Source: Parapedobacter sp042666505 (GTDB lineage Bacteria > Bacteroidota > Bacteroidia > Sphingobacteriales > Sphingobacteriaceae). Taken from it: 64,000 nt of DNA. Below the pieces are notes generated by a model, which searched no databases, was not told the DNA's origin, and saw only the letters and a program-made list of their open reading frames with translations. Positions within the stretch are counted from its first letter, which is position 1. Every line of letters begins with the position of its first letter. A program made the translations under genes and the position numbers. The stretch lies in the NCBI RefSeq assembly GCF_042666505.1, contig NZ_JBHTDN010000002.1, positions 682,001 to 746,000 of the forward strand. The letters are read 5' to 3'. Positions 27,417-35,592 of the stretch are shown piece by piece.

Positions 27417-28226
27417 TCAAAACGCTTGGGGAAATTGGAGTTTCTTACTGGCATAACTGTTGAAATTGTGGCTGAACCCGCCGTCGGCAAGGATCGTTGT
27501 TCCCGTAATGAAAGACGCCTGATCGGACGCCAGCCAAGCGACGAGGTCGGCGATCTCACGGGGTGAGGCGGCTCTTCCCAAGGGCGTCATCTCATTCATT
27601 TCTGCCTCCAGCTGCTTGGAAATGTTATTTCCTTTCACGTCCTGATAGTCCCCGCTCATGGCGGTTTGTACATTCCCCGGACTTACCCCTACCACGCGAA
27701 TGCCGTCCCTCCCGTAACACGTGGCCAGTTCGTAGGTCAAGCTTTCCATGCCGCCCTTGCAGGCTATGTAAGCCGGACTATACCCGCCCGCCCGTTGCGA
27801 CATCACACTGGAGATATTGATGATCACGCCCGTGTCTTGCTGTCTTTCCATTACTGCCGCCGCGTATTTAGCCAGGAAAGCCGGGGCGGTCAGGCATATC
27901 CGCACGGTTCGTTCCCAATCGTCCAGCGGCATGGTCTTCAGGGTATCGATGGTCCGCCACGCCGCATTGTTCACTAGCACATCGACACGCCCCCAGCGGG
28001 CAACCGTTGTTTCCACAGCCGTTTTCCAATAGGCCGAATCTGCCAAATCGCCCGCTACGATAAGCACCTCAACACCCCATTTACTTTCCGCAACATCTCG
28101 TAATTTCGCCAGCTCATGTTCATCCCTTGCCATCACCGCAATCCGGTAACCCTGCTCCGCAAATTTCAAGGCTGTTTCGTATCCGATACCCCGCGATGCA
28201 CCGCTAATTAATGCTACCTTCTCCAT
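27417..28226 (-). CDS. SDR-family NAD(P)-dependent oxidoreductase
   Basis: This 269-residue classical SDR has the cofactor motif SGASRGIG at 8-15, LVNNAAW, the catalytic serine in INISSVMS, and YIACK as YxxxK. TTILADGGFSHN is near the end. It is one of two SDRs in locus C and differs strongly from the other (18622-19422), so they probably act on different carbons or intermediates. The start overlaps the AstE-like gene by 23 bases, which implies translational coupling. Substrate not identifiable. Confidence 0.88.
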   Translation of the reverse strand: MEKVALISGASRGIGYETALKFAEQGYRIAVMARDEHELAKLRDVAESKWGVEVLIVAGDLADSAYWKTAVETTVARWGRVDVLVNNAAWRTIDTLKTMPLDDWERTVRICLTAPAFLAKYAAAVMERQQDTGVIINISSVMSQRAGGYSPAYIACKGGMESLTYELATCYGRDGIRVVGVSPGNVQTAMSGDYQDVKGNNISKQLEAEMNEMTPLGRAASPREIADLVAWLASDQASFITGTTILADGGFSHNFNSYASKKLQFPQAF

Positions 28227-29139
28227 CGTTTATTATCAGTTTTTCATTTCGTTTTATCGGCATAATTCCACCCAACGCATCGCCCTTTACCACCTGTACG
28301 GAGCATCGCAGCAGAAATACCAATCCGGTTTCTTCCGCGAGTACGGTCGTCGATTGTCCGCTGGCGGGATCCACGATGCGACCGAAGTGTTGGCCGGCGG
28401 TAACCCAATCGCCAATCGATACTGCTGAAATGAATACCCCCGATCCCGGAGCCGGCATTTTTACCTGCAGGTACCCGCTATCGCGGCGGTGGTCTTCCAG
28501 CCAATATTGCCAGTCCGGCGCGGCGACTTCGCCTGATTCCAGCATACCCAACTCCATCAGTATCCGCCTAACGGCATCTTTATAGCGATCGGCCACCTGT
28601 TCACGGAAGCCGCTTCCACCCCCGTATTCCAGGTAAATTGCCGGCACACCGGCGTCTCGGGCAACGGAAAGTGTCCGTCCGTCGGGGCGGTGATCCGTAC
28701 CCCATATCAACGGCATTCCCGTGGCGACGGCCAACTGCTGCTGCTGCGCCAGCACCTGGCGATCCGGATGCAGCATATAGCCCACAAGCGGATAGATCTC
28801 CAACGCCAAGCCACCGGTATGCAGGTCGATCACCGCATCGGCTTGACGGATACGCTGGCTCACGGCATGCGCCGCCCGTTCGGACGACGATCCGGTCTCC
28901 GATCCCGGACACACCCGCGCCAAATCCAATCCATCATCGCCCAATCTACTGCGCTTCGCGTAAGCCCCCGCATTGACCAATGGGTCGATGGTGACGCGGC
29001 CCCGACGGATGGTCCGAGCCAGCTCGTCAGCCAGTTCGACCAACGCAATCATCGGTTCATATTCATCGCCATGCACCCCCGCCAGCAAGAGCACATGCGG
29101 GCCGGTTTCATCGCCGTTGATCTGCCAGGTTTGTTTCAT
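28204..29139 (-). CDS. Succinylglutamate desuccinylase/aspartoacylase (AstE/AspA) family zinc hydrolase
   Basis: This 311-residue M14-type protein has the zinc ligands His23 and Glu26 in AGVHGDEYEP and His107 in DLHTGG, with the NAGAYAKRSRLGDDGLDLAR segment typical of AstE-like enzymes. The C-terminal part (PAPGSGVFISAVSIGDWV) is a small barrel. Family members cleave N-acyl amino acids or deacylate related amides. In this locus it may remove an acyl or amino-acyl group from the imported compound. The ATG at 29139 lies one base after the stop of the upstream SGNH gene and begins the conserved sequence; the open frame further upstream is not family-like. Confidence 0.8.
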   Translation of the reverse strand: MKQTWQINGDETGPHVLLLAGVHGDEYEPMIALVELADELARTIRRGRVTIDPLVNAGAYAKRSRLGDDGLDLARVCPGSETGSSSERAAHAVSQRIRQADAVIDLHTGGLALEIYPLVGYMLHPDRQVLAQQQQLAVATGMPLIWGTDHRPDGRTLSVARDAGVPAIYLEYGGGSGFREQVADRYKDAVRRILMELGMLESGEVAAPDWQYWLEDHRRDSGYLQVKMPAPGSGVFISAVSIGDWVTAGQHFGRIVDPASGQSTTVLAEETGLVFLLRCSVQVVKGDALGGIMPIKRNEKLIINDGEGSIN

Positions 29140-29140
29140 A

Positions 29141-29944
29141 TCAATGCTCGCCTTCGTAATAGGGTGCGCCGCATGTAGCCGCACTCTCGTCAAAAATTTG
29201 CAACCGTTTGAAAAGCAACCGTGCCATTTCCAAATGCCCCATCCCATTGGGATGCAATGGGTCATTCAGCCATTCAGCAAACACCTGTGAATCGCCTTTT
29301 TGCCGGATCGCATCCTGCCAATACGCCCAATGGTCTACGCCGATCACCCCATTGCGTTCAGCCACCTGGGCCACGGTCTGCGCATAGGCAGGGAGGTTGC
29401 TTCTTTCTGTCGCTTTTGCCGCGATAATGGGCGTAGGCACATGGAGCACCGGAATCGCACCCATGTCGCGCACCCGATTGACGATTGCCGATAGATTTCG
29501 TTCGAAATCGGCACGGTTTACCTTCTTGGATGTCGCGCAGTCGTTGGTTCCCATCATCACAGATACGATCTGCGGCTTGAAATGATCCACCCGCCATTTC
29601 CAATCCGCCAACAAATCGGCCGTGGTGTTCCCGCTCACGGCGGTGTTAATGACCACATCCCGTACGCGACCCAGTTCCCACCGGACCCGCTCGGCAAATA
29701 CCTCCGGATAGGATCGCCATCCGTGTGTATGCTTTGCCCCTTGGGTGATGCTGTCGCCCGTAAATAGCCAGACCGAGGGGTCTCCGCCTTCCAAACGCGA
29801 CTTTACGGCACGGAGGTCGTCGTCGATGCCCTGTTTATCGTCCCGGAATCGCTGATCGCCGGCAAGGGCCTGGTACGCAGCCGCCGACGGAATCGCTCCC
29901 GCGATCAGCAATCCAGCCTTCAAAAAGTTTCTACGCGAGTGCAT
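29141..29944 (-). CDS. SGNH/GDSL hydrolase, exported
   Basis: This 267-residue esterase has a twin-arginine-like start (SRRNFLKAGLLIAG). The SGNH blocks are FTGDSITQG with Ser65, AVSGNTTADL (Gly), MMGTNDCA (Asn) and DPLHPNGMGH (Asp and His). It should remove ester groups such as acetyl from carbohydrates in the periplasm. The ATG at 29944 is 13 bases after the upstream BNR gene's stop codon; an in-frame start at 29977 would overlap that gene. Another SGNH protein of different type is encoded at 32796-33515, so the locus C substrate is probably O-acylated. Confidence 0.85.
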   Translation of the reverse strand: MHSRRNFLKAGLLIAGAIPSAAAYQALAGDQRFRDDKQGIDDDLRAVKSRLEGGDPSVWLFTGDSITQGAKHTHGWRSYPEVFAERVRWELGRVRDVVINTAVSGNTTADLLADWKWRVDHFKPQIVSVMMGTNDCATSKKVNRADFERNLSAIVNRVRDMGAIPVLHVPTPIIAAKATERSNLPAYAQTVAQVAERNGVIGVDHWAYWQDAIRQKGDSQVFAEWLNDPLHPNGMGHLEMARLLFKRLQIFDESAATCGAPYYEGEH

Positions 29945-29957
29945 ACTCTTTTCTATA

Positions 29958-31604
29958 TTATAGCGCCTTAAATTCAATGGCGGTGACCAAAAACTTGCCG
30001 TTGACGGGCAAGGGTCCTAACCGGAAATAATTCAACCCATTTATTGGAGATCTGCTGAACCGTTTGGTCATCTTATACGCTCCATTGACACGAATGACCA
30101 CTTCTTCAGTTGCGTTATCCCAGGTCATTTCCACAACCTGTTCCCCTCCCGTTTTCACTATTTCCAGCTCCTGCGAACCGATGCCGACTACCGCATTTGC
30201 CATCGCCATGGTATCCTGAGAAATGCTGAAATGGTCCGTAAGCCCTAACTCCAGTCCGACGACCGGAGCGGAACCGCGAATGTGAACACGAATTTTTCCT
30301 TTTTCCGCTGCCGGAAAGTTCCAAACTGCCTCACCGGTGGATCGGTCAAAATCGTTCCCTGCGCCGAAGCACGTCCATTGCTCCAAGCCGTCCGATAAAT
30401 CATCGCTTGCTCTTTTCTCTTCGAGCCAGTTGGGATCAAATAGGGCAATTGCCCGTGCTTCCGCTTGCCCCGACACAAACACCACTTTGCCATCGCTGTT
30501 CTCCACAGCGGAAGGATATGCCGCCCCCCGGTCGCCCTTTTGCCCGGATTCTGGTAAACTTATCAATATTTCCCGGTATCCGTGCCACGTCCTGCCCTCA
30601 TCGCTTGAGATGGCTGCATGCAATACCTCTCGCCCGCCATTGGCGTAACTGCGCGGATTATCGTGCCGTTGGTTGCCGCACCACATTACGATGAGCCGGT
30701 TGTCACGCAACCTCGTCAACGTAGCCGGCGAATCCGATGAGATCCAATTGGTTGGCTGCGGTTGCGACCACGTGGTTCCCCGGTCTTTTGAAAAGGATTC
30801 GTATAGACGCCCCGTATTGGTCCGTATCAGCATCCATACATCGCCATTTTTTTGTTCGATAAGGGTTGGCTCAATCGCACCGTACCGTGTCACGTTGTGA
30901 GGGTCTACCTCAATCGTTAACAGATCATCAGCCATTACCCAATTTTCCCCGCTGTCATCCGAGTACAACGTTGCAATCTCATTCCAACCGTAATCAACTT
31001 CACCGGATGCAGGCTTTTGTTCCCGGGAGGGCACCGCACGGGCGAACGGCAAAAGCAAACGGCCATTCGTCAACTGAATGAAACCCCGCATCGAGCCTAC
31101 ATAGCCTGTGTAGATTTTTTTGGGCTTTTCCCAAGCCTCACCGGCCCGCTTCCGCGTATACCATAAGTTTAGGTGCCTTCCTCTGTATCCATTACCGCCC
31201 GCCGAAAACACGTGGAAAACAGCATGTAACACGCCCTCACGGTCTTCCAACACCTGATTTGCATAATACGCCTGCCCCGGAAGGTCAAACGCCTTAATGG
31301 GTTCACTCCATGAAATCCCGCCATCGACCGACCGGATGAACATCAGTTGATTCGCATCGCCCGGCCGGTTGATGAAAAACACACAAAGCTCACCAGACAT
31401 GCGTTTAACAAGGGTAGCTTCATTGCTGGGTGCCGAAGCAGCCACCACCGGCTCATAAACCAGGCGGGTAGCTGACGGAGCCGGTCGCAACCGCATGCCG
31501 AATTCAACGGGCGGTTTCAGCGAATCGACGGGAACGGCCGATGCCGGTAGCAACCCGCAGCACGCGAGGAACACACAGAACAGCCGGGTCAATTCGTTTT
31601 TCAT
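29958..31604 (-). CDS. BNR/Asp-box propeller protein with C-terminal beta-sandwich domain
   Basis: This 548-residue secreted protein has four Asp-boxes (SVDGGISW, SDDSGENW, SKDRGTTW, SSDEGRTW) that define a sialidase-type six-bladed propeller over roughly residues 40-390. A C-terminal domain of about 150 residues follows (LEQWTCFGAGNDF to the end), which looks like a concanavalin- or galactose-binding-like sandwich and may bind glycan. No RIP motif is visible before the first blade. Its stop codon abuts the next Asp-box gene upstream without a gap. Function in locus C is presumably glycan cleavage or binding outside the cytoplasm. Confidence 0.8.
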   Translation of the reverse strand: MKNELTRLFCVFLACCGLLPASAVPVDSLKPPVEFGMRLRPAPSATRLVYEPVVAASAPSNEATLVKRMSGELCVFFINRPGDANQLMFIRSVDGGISWSEPIKAFDLPGQAYYANQVLEDREGVLHAVFHVFSAGGNGYRGRHLNLWYTRKRAGEAWEKPKKIYTGYVGSMRGFIQLTNGRLLLPFARAVPSREQKPASGEVDYGWNEIATLYSDDSGENWVMADDLLTIEVDPHNVTRYGAIEPTLIEQKNGDVWMLIRTNTGRLYESFSKDRGTTWSQPQPTNWISSDSPATLTRLRDNRLIVMWCGNQRHDNPRSYANGGREVLHAAISSDEGRTWHGYREILISLPESGQKGDRGAAYPSAVENSDGKVVFVSGQAEARAIALFDPNWLEEKRASDDLSDGLEQWTCFGAGNDFDRSTGEAVWNFPAAEKGKIRVHIRGSAPVVGLELGLTDHFSISQDTMAMANAVVGIGSQELEIVKTGGEQVVEMTWDNATEEVVIRVNGAYKMTKRFSRSPINGLNYFRLGPLPVNGKFLVTAIEFKAL

Positions 31605-32789
31605 CTATCGCACGAAATCAGCTTCCTTCAATTTCAATCGCAAGCCTCCGCGCCAAGTCGTAATCCACAATTCTCCCGGTTTTGCCTCCAATGCGTAAGG
31701 ATACGACAAGTCTTTGGCGCCACCGGGCAAGTTCATGTATTTCATCTTTGGGGTGCACTTGGCAATGACAACCGGCTTGCTCCAGTTCTTTCCGTCGTCT
31801 TCGGAAAAAGCGATTGACAACTCTTCACGATGTACACTCGCGGGTGTCTCCGACCATTGGAGATCTCCCCCCACTAAGGGATAGGAATGCTGCCCTTCGG
31901 GATTTCTTCGGTTCCATATCAGTACAAGCCTACCGCTGGCCAACCGCTTGAGAAGTCCCGGCGAAGCACTGGCATCGATGGTCGTTGTCTTCACATCGTC
32001 CCATTTCAGTCCGTCGTCATTCGAATAAACTTCCCAGAACGTACCCCAATTTGTCCGCATTAACATCCACAGCCGGCCGTCCTTTAATTGGACAAGCGTC
32101 GACTCCGTTACACCGCTGTGATGGCCTACCCCTCCGAGGTCGATCACGTTGCTACGTAGCCAACTTTTTCCCTGATCTTTACTGGTATACGTCAGCACCG
32201 TATGGTGACCGGGGTTGTGGCGCATCATCATCGTGGTAAACACGATGTTTCCGTCGGTGGTTTCGATGATGTCGCGGATGGCACCCGTCCACTCGTCGTG
32301 TAACTTTTGAGGTTCTTCCCACGTTTTTCCGCCATCCAGGCTACGCACGGTGTAGGTAGGCAAAATAGCTCCCGGCGAATCCGAAATCTCGGGGTTCCAA
32401 TTCCAGTTTGCACGCTCTTTATCGTTGGCAAACGCCAGGATAATCACCCCGCTTGACGTGCGTATTAACGCCCGTTCGGGCCGGATGTCGTATTTCATGC
32501 TGTCGGCAAAAATCGGATACGCCTGCCAGTGGAGCCCCTCATCACTGCTGATGAAGCATTGGTACCCGTCGATGGTTAGTATCCCCCCGTTGGGAAGATT
32601 GACGAACGGCCCCATTTTCAACCCATCCATTGCCTCGGCGCCTTGCGGTATCCAGGCCCCGTTTTCCGTAAAGCTTCCCGGTCCTACGCCGGCATCGCTC
32701 CCATTTTTGTTCTGCGCAGATACGGCACTGCACAAGCAAAGCAATCCCAGCAGTGTCGTTAAACTATTGTTTACACGGTTTCTTTTCAT
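31605..32789 (-). CDS. BNR/Asp-box propeller protein, secreted
   Basis: This 394-residue protein has a signal peptide ending near CSAVSAQ and five Asp-boxes (SSDEGLHW, SLDGGKTW, SKDQGKSW, SNDDGLKW, SEDDGKNW), the most of the four propeller proteins in locus C. Conserved residues between the boxes (GGVGHHSGVTESTLVQLKD) resemble the acid-binding face of sialidase folds, but no RIP arginine is seen. It is followed directly by the 548-residue propeller gene. As with the others, the label sialidase should be taken as a fold statement only. Confidence 0.8.
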   Translation of the reverse strand: MKRNRVNNSLTTLLGLLCLCSAVSAQNKNGSDAGVGPGSFTENGAWIPQGAEAMDGLKMGPFVNLPNGGILTIDGYQCFISSDEGLHWQAYPIFADSMKYDIRPERALIRTSSGVIILAFANDKERANWNWNPEISDSPGAILPTYTVRSLDGGKTWEEPQKLHDEWTGAIRDIIETTDGNIVFTTMMMRHNPGHHTVLTYTSKDQGKSWLRSNVIDLGGVGHHSGVTESTLVQLKDGRLWMLMRTNWGTFWEVYSNDDGLKWDDVKTTTIDASASPGLLKRLASGRLVLIWNRRNPEGQHSYPLVGGDLQWSETPASVHREELSIAFSEDDGKNWSKPVVIAKCTPKMKYMNLPGGAKDLSYPYALEAKPGELWITTWRGGLRLKLKEADFVR

Positions 32790-32795
32790 GGTTGG

Positions 32796-33515
32796 TCAAT
32801 TGGTTTCTATTACGTCCAGTAAAACCTTCGCAATCAGTTCATGCGCCCGGTCGTTCGGATGCATTCCGTCCAGCAAGAGGTCATCGATTTTCAAATTATT
32901 TTCATGGGCATAGTCGGTACACAGCTGCCACACATCAACCAATTTCACATCGTTGGCCGCTGCCACCCGTATCGTCGCATTGCGGTATCGGGCCAATCGT
33001 TTGGAACGCCAGGCTTCATACCGGGATCCCAACGGATTCGGCGTCATTAAGATTACCTTGCCTCCCTGTTTCCGGATCTCGTCAATGAAGTAATTCAGGT
33101 TCCGTTTGTAAACTTCCAACGGGATACGGGATTGCCGCTGTTTTTCATCGTCTACCCAAGCGTCGTTTATTCCAAACCAGATCACCACCCAATCCGCCTG
33201 CTGGGCCAACACCTCTCCGAACCGCTCCCTGCCATGCCTGACTTTGTGAAAATCGTTGTCAGCAAGGGAACCGGTATGGCTGCCTCCCGTACCTGCATTG
33301 AACACGGCACTTCGCACCCCTGCTTTTTCCAACAAATGTTGCAGCCGCTCGGGATAAACCTGCCTGACCTCCGGTCGCGTTGCCGTAGTGGAGTTGCCAA
33401 AAGCCACAATCCGCAGTGTATCGGTTTGCATAGCCCATGCGTGACCACAACCACCGGAGAACAATACCAGCAGGACCAAGGCGAAATACGTAGCGATGTG
33501 GGTTCGTCCGCTCAT
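32796..33515 (-). CDS. SGNH-fold hydrolase with GNST block I, lipoprotein-like
   Basis: This 239-residue protein has an N-terminal signal with a possible lipobox (FSGGC, cysteine 23). SGNH blocks are present as VAFGNSTTA with Ser42, NAGTGGSHT, WFGINDAWVDD and DGMHPNDRAH. Block I has GNS where GDS is usual. The serine, Gly, Asn and Asp/His positions of the other blocks are intact, so an active esterase is likely. It sits between a propeller gene and the second aldolase gene with gaps of a few bases. Together with the other SGNH gene it suggests removal of ester groups from the locus C glycan. Confidence 0.8.
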   Translation of the reverse strand: MSGRTHIATYFALVLLVLFSGGCGHAWAMQTDTLRIVAFGNSTTATRPEVRQVYPERLQHLLEKAGVRSAVFNAGTGGSHTGSLADNDFHKVRHGRERFGEVLAQQADWVVIWFGINDAWVDDEKQRQSRIPLEVYKRNLNYFIDEIRKQGGKVILMTPNPLGSRYEAWRSKRLARYRNATIRVAAANDVKLVDVWQLCTDYAHENNLKIDDLLLDGMHPNDRAHELIAKVLLDVIETN

Positions 33516-33517
33516 GT

Positions 33518-34387
33518 TCAGGCATTGGCTTGTTTATAGAACGGAGCGGAGACATTGGGATTGGTAATGATCCCCTCGCGGAACAATCGGCTTTTGATGC
33601 GAAAAACCCAATCCCTCCCCGCGTGGTTACCCAACAAGGCCGTAAGTTCCTCCGTCAATTTACGTTGCCATTTCATGGCTGCCTCCGGCTGGTTGGAGAA
33701 TGCTGCTTGCAACAATTGCAGCAGCAGGTGGATAAATACCACACCTCCGCCGGATACGACACCGTCTGCTCCGAGTAATAAGCTGACATCAAAGACTGCT
33801 TCATCGCCCTGCATGATGGCACCCGGTCTGTTATTTTTGGGATACCTGCGCAGTAACTCCATAAACGCACGGAAATTGGTGCTGGAGTCCTTCACCCCGG
33901 CAATGTTATCGAGGTTTAGGATACGATCCAGGGTATCCACGTCCACGGGATTCCCCGTACTGAGCGGAGCGTTGTAAAAAACCACCGGGATGTCGGTGCT
34001 TTCGGCCACGGCCTTCACGTGGGATAGTATGCTAGTTGCGTCCGGAAACCGATTGTAAAAAGGCGTGGTACAAACTACATAATCAACCGGGCAATCCGCA
34101 ATTGACCGTATAAAGGCAATGCATCGTTTTGTGGAGGTCTCGGATACCGTTGCCAACAACGGCACGCGGCCCGCATTGTGAACCGATGCGGCTTCGATCA
34201 ATTTCCGCTTCTGACCTTCGAGCAATGCCACGCCTTCGCCCATGGTACCACCGATCATGATCGCGTTTGCTCCCTCACTCACCGTATGGTCTATCAACCG
34301 ATGCAACGATGCTAGGTCGATTTCTTCGTCGTCGAGCAAAGGTGTAGGCATCGCAATCACCACACCGGAAAGTTGTCTTTCTGTCAT
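33518..34387 (-). CDS. DHDPS/NAL-superfamily aldolase
   Basis: This 289-residue class I aldolase keeps all family hallmarks: GGTMGEG at 46-52 for carboxylate binding, Tyr138 in VVFYNAPLSTG and the Schiff-base Lys166 in IAGVKDSST. It could cleave a 2-keto-3-deoxy sugar acid or a nonulosonic acid to pyruvate and an aldehyde, or dehydrate a keto-deoxy sugar acid. The ATG at 34387 follows the upstream propeller gene by 23 bases; an in-frame upstream start would overlap that gene. It is one of two clearly distinct paralogues in the run. Confidence 0.87.
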   Translation of the reverse strand: MTERQLSGVVIAMPTPLLDDEEIDLASLHRLIDHTVSEGANAIMIGGTMGEGVALLEGQKRKLIEAASVHNAGRVPLLATVSETSTKRCIAFIRSIADCPVDYVVCTTPFYNRFPDATSILSHVKAVAESTDIPVVFYNAPLSTGNPVDVDTLDRILNLDNIAGVKDSSTNFRAFMELLRRYPKNNRPGAIMQGDEAVFDVSLLLGADGVVSGGGVVFIHLLLQLLQAAFSNQPEAAMKWQRKLTEELTALLGNHAGRDWVFRIKSRLFREGIITNPNVSAPFYKQANA

Positions 34388-34410
34388 CTCTCTTTCTTTG
34401 AATCGGTGCG

Positions 34411-35592
34411 TTACAAATACAGCCAATCTACATCCAGCCGCCGGATATCGGTAACTGAAAGATGCGTTTTTTGGGAGGAACTACCCGCGCAATAGCTCAG
34501 CAATACCCGGTCTTCCGCTACAAAGTCTACGGCAATGTAGCAATACCAGCCATCCGGATCGGTTTCGATATCTTTCAGGTGTGTCCACGTCTTTCCCTCG
34601 TCGCTGGATATCGCCACAGTCAGCGGTGTCCGCTTATCTTTGATGTCGGAATTACTTCCATCGTTATTGTTCCAGACGAGCAATAAATCTCCGGTTTTCG
34701 GAATCCGTTTGATCGTCGCGGGTGAAAGCGGAGAGGCAATATTGCTCTTTTCGATCGGACTCCACGTAGCTCCGCGATCCGATGAATAAGACAATTGCTG
34801 CGCGCCGCCACTGGCGCGGATGTACATCATGATCCGGCCATCCGTTAACTCCACCAATCCCGGTTCCTGGGTGATGACCCCTTGTTCATTGGGTACAACT
34901 TCACTTGACACCCAGTTCCGGCCGTTGTCGTCTGAGTAATATGCGTACAACGACGCCTCATTCTTCCATTCGCCATTGGGGGTTTGATGAAGCGCCACCG
35001 CCATCATCAAACGTCCATCCTCCAGTTGAATAACCCGATCGTTATTTAAGACAAAATACCCTTTTTTATCGGTAATGCAGGCAATAGGTTCGCTCCATGT
35101 TGCCGCTTCGTCGGTTGATATACGCATCATCGGTATGCAATCTGTCACCGCATTCTTCCGCAGATAAAACAAGGCGATATTTCCGTTCTGTAACCGCAGG
35201 AGCGATACCGACATCACATTCATATCGCCCTCTCTTTCAACGATCAGCTGATCTTCCGTAGACCAGGTTTTTCCACCGTCGGATGAGGTACGTCCCGCCA
35301 GGTAAGCGGGTGCATGATCACTCGTAGATTCTCCCGTGTAACGGCTATATATAAACAATATGCGTCCATCCTTCAACGTGATGAAATCTCCTTCGCTATT
35401 GCGGGGATTGTCGGGGCCGGGCGGTAAATGGAGTACCCGCTCATTAAGAGGTTTATCAGCCGATTTGGAATTAGAATGCTGACAGCCTCCCATCAAGAGT
35501 ACGACACACAGCATCGTAAGTTGCCAACCGCTATTTTTAAAATTCCCGTTATTTTTAAAATTCATTTGCATAATCGTTTTTTGGTTTGTCAT
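34411..35592 (-). CDS. BNR/Asp-box propeller lipoprotein
   Basis: This 393-residue protein has a lipoprotein signal (LMGGC near residue 37) and a sialidase-type propeller with Asp-boxes SSDGGKTW, STDEAATW, SDDNGRNW, SSDRGATW and SSDEGKTW. Its ATG overlaps the SusD stop codon in the arrangement TAATG, so it is translationally coupled to SusD and likely works at the cell surface with it. ATGs at codons 8 and 10 are alternatives that shorten the N-terminal region before the hydrophobic part. No RIP motif is visible; substrate unknown. Confidence 0.8.
   Translation of the reverse strand: MTNQKTIMQMNFKNNGNFKNSGWQLTMLCVVLLMGGCQHSNSKSADKPLNERVLHLPPGPDNPRNSEGDFITLKDGRILFIYSRYTGESTSDHAPAYLAGRTSSDGGKTWSTEDQLIVEREGDMNVMSVSLLRLQNGNIALFYLRKNAVTDCIPMMRISTDEAATWSEPIACITDKKGYFVLNNDRVIQLEDGRLMMAVALHQTPNGEWKNEASLYAYYSDDNGRNWVSSEVVPNEQGVITQEPGLVELTDGRIMMYIRASGGAQQLSYSSDRGATWSPIEKSNIASPLSPATIKRIPKTGDLLLVWNNNDGSNSDIKDKRTPLTVAISSDEGKTWTHLKDIETDPDGWYCYIAVDFVAEDRVLLSYCAGSSSQKTHLSVTDIRRLDVDWLYL

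Noticed and set aside
16035..35592. Interpretation of locus C as a standard sialic acid (Nan) operon
   Set aside because: NanM-like, NAL-superfamily and sialidase-fold genes are present, but there is no nagA, nagB, nanE or nanK homologue, no RIP motif in the propellers, and the C-N enzymes do not belong to the known sialic acid route.
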